Origin: Earliella scabrosa | Lineage: Eukaryota > Basidiomycota > Agaricomycetes > Polyporales > Polyporaceae | Direction: 5' to 3' | NCBI GenBank assembly: GCA_022605405.1 | Contig: JABYQQ010000006.1 | Coordinates: forward strand, 186,001 to 250,000 | DNA length: 64,000 nt | Part shown: piece after piece, positions 60,345 through 64,000 of the stretch | Numbering within the stretch: the stretch's first letter is position 1 | Layout of the letters: the number at the start of each line of letters is the position of its first letter | The notes under the pieces: generated by a model | Told to the model about the DNA's origin: nothing | What the model saw: the letters and a program-made list of their open reading frames with translations, nothing else | Databases searched by the model: none | Translations under genes and position numbers: made by a program

Positions 60345-61290
60345 TATGCATGGCAATACAATAATGTGCCCAAATTGTCTCTTCAAAACACCAAAAATGT
60401 GCTTCACCATGTTGCATCCAGATGCATGATGAAGATTGTACAACTCTTCGCGGTTCTGAGGTCTGTATATGAATTATCAATATAGAGCATATATCAAGCT
60501 GATTGTAACACACCTGACATTGGCCCGGCCCCATTCAGCCAGATGGTACCGTACCCCACGATAGGGTACAAGCAGAGCGTCACATTGAGCAAATCCAGCA
60601 TCTGCCAAATAGCACTTACCATCTGGGATTGCCAAGTCTATCAGACAAGCATTGTTGTACATGTATGCATCTGCAGCAGATCCATCCCATTCACTGACAA
60701 TGTAGTAGAAAATCATGTCAAATCCACAGAGGGCAAGTGTATTTGGCGTCACTTGACCTTTGCAATCACACGCAAGATGACGCTCTGCTGCTGAGGGCGT
60801 ACACCAGATGTGTGTGCCACCCATAGCCCCAAGGACAATTTAAAAGTAGGGAAAGAACATTTGAAAGTAGGAAAAGAACTTGGGATTTTTGGAGACGTAC
60901 TCCGGAACAGGAGTATCACGTGGAGGAAGATGGATGTAGGTGTTGTAGAAGGGAAAGCTTGATAGCGCATTGAGCACCTCTTGGTAGTAACTAGACCATA
61001 TCTAGTATTTGTGCTGTACTGCAATGGAAGATGACTCACTGTGATATTGTCTCATTCGAGTGTTGAAAATGTTCACCCACATGGCGGATGTGTAGACCAG
61101 TGACAGACATGTAGAGGAAAATGGCGAACTTTTCCTCAAGCATGTGTAAGGCAAGTCTTGCAAGCCTGATGCCTGTAGTGCCACAACCAGAGTGTGGAAT
61201 ACATGCCTGCGCATTCCTAGTTCATTTTTGATGTGATCAGGATGGCTGTTGAGCAGTTCGAGTATCCAGGCATGACCAGAAAGATGCAGT
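60345..61290 (-). pseudogene. PIF/Harbinger transposase (DDE_Tnp_4) relic
   Basis: Reads HAWILELLNSHPDHIKNELG, RRHVFHTLVVALQASGLQD, a frameshift near 61135, then MGGTHIWCTPSAAERHLACD, YIVSEWDGSAADAYMY, KCYLADAGFAQCDALLVPYR and GVRYHLAEWGRANVR. After an intron PQNREELYNLHHASGCN and MVKHIFGVLKRQF follow. The family is a DDE transposase with an HTH. Two of three catalytic positions are altered here: the DGTHI Asp is Gly (MGGTHI) and the ERIFG Glu is Lys (VKHIFG); the Asp of SAAD is kept. The C-terminus is lost at the hAT junction. This copy is inactive. Confidence 0.78.
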
Positions 61291-61443
61291 GCTATGATTG
61301 TGTGTTGCTCATAGTTATAACATTATACTTGTCTTGATACAAACACAAGGTGTTTCAGTTGAGCATGAGAGTAGTCTCCATATATTTACAACATTTTGTC
61401 TGCAATCTAAGCACCCAAATTGATCGGAGATATTGATGAGTGT

Positions 61444-61477
61444 TGAACAGGCTCTGCAGCAGATCAGAGCCTGTTCA
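61444..61477. repeat. perfect 13-bp stem hairpin in the composite element
   Basis: tgaacaggctctg, loop cagcagat, cagagcctgttca. Conserved with the X3 copy at 50184-50217. Confidence 0.75.
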
Positions 61478-61569
61478 GCATCGCATATTTTGGCCAGTGG
61501 GCGCTTATTTTAGCATCAGATGACAGAGTCACACAAAGTCACAAACTCTGTATTTTGCACATTTCTCTG

Positions 61570-62418
61570 CATATAGCATAGCAAGATATGGCATATTGTA
61601 TATTGTTGGAATCAGTATCTCAGAGACTATATACTGAAATATATATTGAAGGCTCATGCAATCCATCACAGATGATATTTCCCTGTCAATCTTACTATAC
61701 CATAGCCTGCACAGAAAATACTGCAGTATCCTGTCAAATGTGGATGTTGAAGGAGGTGACACTGATACCAAACCATAAGCATTGACATTGCTCACTATAA
61801 AGGCTTGGAACTTGATAATGACCATATTGACTGACTGTTATTTATTGCCACTACCAATAGTGATGCAGATGACACTGATGAAATAATCATAGCTTCTGCA
61901 TTTCTGAGTGAATTGATAAGATTACTTTGTGTAAATACAGCAGAAACACAGTTACATTGTGAGCACAAAGTGGCTAAAATGCTAACATTGCTTCAAAAAT
62001 AGCTTAGCAGCAAGTGCCAAGTTTGCATTGTGGCTGTGTAGCAATGACAATTGTCTATCTAATCGAATAACTTACTAAGACTTATGAGCTTTTCAATAAT
62101 GACCACTCTTAGCCATACATTTGGATTGTAGAGAAATCTCAGACAGGCTATGCAATCAAATATGCAAAAAGATTCTACAGTATATGATTAAATGCAGTGC
62201 TGCATTGCTCTCTGGAGCTCTCTACACAGTATTATTCTTATTGAAAGAATATATTCTGCAGAACACAATCCATCAGATTGAAGATACCACTATGGCAAAT
62301 GTTATTCAGAAATGATAGACATCAGATTAGAGACATTATCTTTACTACAATACATGGACTATAACAATATACAACTCATCAATCGTTTCTGCCAGAGATT
62401 GGCCCACTCCAAACCAAG
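61570..62418 (-). repeat. X-family 5' region, counterpart of 48685-49550
   Basis: The reverse complement of this part matches X3 over its first ~850 bases. Both include a 64-codon open frame beginning MDCREISDRL and another beginning MVIIKFQ. Conservation of these small frames follows from DNA similarity; no domain is recognised. Confidence 0.75.
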
Positions 62419-64000
62419 TTCATCCCTCTCAGCCAAGTTAGTCCCATCACACCCTTCACCCAGCCTATTGCCACTGGCTGCAATGTCACACCTCCCTCAC
62501 CATGCCACCTCCCCCGCAGCTGAGCCAAGCTGTTCATGCCACACAGTAGCACATCTCTATGGGGCATTCCAACTCTTGCGCCCATTCATCGTCTTCACAA
62601 CGAAGAAACTTCAGATTCAGGATGAATGGTTTGAGTGCCTGGCTGAATTGTTCTACAACTCAACCACACGTTCCTTCTACCTCCTGCATACATCCTCACT
62701 CACCTCAAAGTCCTGACCAAGCAGTCAAGCGGGTGTGAACAGAGACTGAGTTGAGCCAGCCTCAACTTCCCTCTCTCGTTCTGCCTTCTGAGAACACATC
62801 CCATTCGGCATCATCCTCTTTGACTGCAGCATTTGGCAACATCAATCTTGCAGTTTCACAGAGTCTCTATCATGCAGCACCAGAGTCTGATGGTGATACC
62901 TCCCCTGATGGTACCCCCAGATGTACGGAGCATACATTAGCATTGTTATGTGATTGTTGATGTATTGACTGAGAGTGTAGAGGTGTTGCTGTTGGTCAAG
63001 GGCCAGGTCGGACTGGACATCTCCATGCTCTCAGTCAGATGATGTGCGATCCTGCTTTCTGGATTGAGCAGCTCAGAGGTGGCCAGAAGATGCCAGTGTT
63101 CCTCGATGATACAGTTACCAACTCTCAGCACACTGCTGCATGGGAGGCTTTCAGTGCATTGTGTGGAATCCACCTTGCAGTGCACACTTTGGGACCTGTT
63201 TTCATCTCACCTTTTCTCATTCTACTGGCACTTCTCTCCCTGTTCGAACCAGACACCAATCTCCGCTTCACTGCATGGCTCGGTGCTCAAGTTCGTCTCA
63301 GCTGTTGTCAGCCCAATTGTTGATTTGTCTGTGTTGGCTGCTCTTGACAAGGATCTTGCTACATCCCTTGCACCCTGGATCAAGCTGCCTTGGAACGAAC
63401 CTATTCCTTCATTCCACGACCAGGAGCATCCTGCAAGACAATTTGTCATTATGGTTTTGGAGAAGAATGTAAGTCATACATTGTTGCCATTCAGTGCATA
63501 ACATCCCTGCTATACTGATATTTCACCAGATCACTGAGGTCACCAGTTCATATTTGAACTTGATTGTTTAGTGACAGTGTGATGGCTGTAGATCATTTGG
63601 TCATTTATTAGCATCTCAATAGTGATGAGCAACTATCATCAATTGTGGGGAAGTCGATACTGATCAAGCAAATTCGTGAAAAAGAGAGTGGATAGGGATA
63701 CAGGGACTGTGACGGCAAGATGAGAGAGCACGGGAAGCAGATGCTGTTCTATGTCTGGCGCAGCGAGAGACCGATTGGCTGTAACATCTCTGATAAATAT
63801 CTGGGAGCTCCCTGCCTACTACGCCGAATGAGTTACACTGATTAGATGACCTGTGTAATGTGCTCACCTGTCCACCTTCACCACTAATTGAACCAGATTG
63901 ACCATATCTATGAACTCGACATAACCCTTGACGGCCACGCTCCGCTGGCAGCGATAGACAATGGCCATAAGAGAGTCTGTGGTGAAGGCATGACGTTCAT
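62419..64000. other. degraded element sequence with short coding fragments
   Basis: Coding-like fragments include SQPQLPSLVLPSENTSHSAS then FGNINLAVSQ at 62750-62910 and VKFVSAVVSPIVDLSVLAAL, DKDLATSLAPWIKLPWNEPI and QEHPARQFVIMVLEKN at 63270-63470 (+). They sit in different frames with stops between, and I do not recognise the protein. After 63500 nothing is recognisable up to the window end. Confidence 0.35.

Larger units (their letters stand above)
54266..62418 (-). mobile_element. 8.15-kb composite bounded by X termini, PIF/Harbinger-related
   Basis: Left end TTACAATTGATGAGTTTACG, with GAAGAAATCGTTCTTTATGG next; right end CTCATCAATCGTTTCTGCCA, then ...CCACTCCAAACCAAG. These are the two X termini in inverse orientation. 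Inside lie a Myb/SANT-like gene (+), MITE Y4, an uncharacterised gene (-), a truncated hAT transposase (+) and a Harbinger transposase relic (-). Harbinger transposase plus a Myb/SANT-like partner is the known two-gene layout of this superfamily. The hAT part is foreign and its junction at about 60344 shows deletion. Removing the whole segment joins ATG|TTCATCCCTC in frame in the flanking gag-like reading. Confidence 0.65.

Noticed and set aside
41948..62418. Family X as canonical Helitrons
   Set aside because: No 5' TC or 3' CTRR ends and no Rep/helicase coding sequence; only the lack of TSD and a subterminal hairpin are Helitron-like.

Overview
The window reads as nuclear DNA of an Agaricomycete-type basidiomycete. 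Genes are intron-dense, with about 50-60 nt GT-AG introns. They include a white collar 1-type photoreceptor without a GATA finger, a DUF4470/MYND protein and an F-box protein. The transposon families (hAT, PIF/Harbinger, Ty3/gypsy and Ty1/copia gag) fit the same group. No species name can be given from sequence alone.

The window has two compartments. From 1 to about 37.0 kb it is GC-rich and gene-dense. In order it holds: an OPT peptide transporter (-, 3' part outside the window), an F-box protein (+), a DUF4470/MYND protein (+), a secreted GH20 beta-hexosaminidase (-), ribosomal protein L10/uL16 (-), a 99-residue Cys-tailed protein (+), an Ams2/SPT21-type chromatin regulator (-), class II fructose-bisphosphate aldolase (-), a WC-1-like LOV photoreceptor (+), a mitochondrial pyruvate dehydrogenase kinase-type enzyme (-), the 60S export adaptor NMD3 (+), a double CCCH zinc-finger protein (-), a Fus3/Kss1-type MAP kinase with a TEY loop (+) and a divergent 6-phosphogluconate dehydrogenase paralogue (+). 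These are mostly unlinked housekeeping and regulatory functions. The pairs aldolase/WC-1, PDK/NMD3 and CCCH/MAPK are divergent and share promoters of 0.3-0.8 kb.

From about 37.0 kb to the right edge the sequence is AT-richer, has no convincing host gene, and consists of nested mobile elements. A Ty3/gypsy-type gag relic (about 41.5-46.25 kb) carries two insertions of a family called here X. Ty1/copia relics contribute a gag start, an LTR and a solo LTR. A 340-bp hAT-type MITE family (Y) has clear 8-bp target duplications. A tRNA-headed SINE-like element sits inside an X copy, which sits inside a Y copy, which sits inside a copia LTR; an empty-site relative of the SINE, X and Y layers is present elsewhere in this window. 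The segment 54.27-62.42 kb is bounded by X-type termini. It holds a Myb/SANT-like gene, an uncharacterised gene, a truncated hAT transposase and a degenerate Harbinger transposase, so family X is probably a PIF/Harbinger-related transposon and its deletion derivatives.

Most interesting: family X has asymmetric ends and leaves no visible target duplication (0 or 1 bp), shown by exact restoration of three disrupted host elements. Other notable points are the four-layer insertion stack, 12-nt and 6-nt consecutive microexons in the aldolase gene, a GC-AG intron in the MAP kinase gene, and loss of a phosphate-binding Arg in the 6PGDH paralogue.
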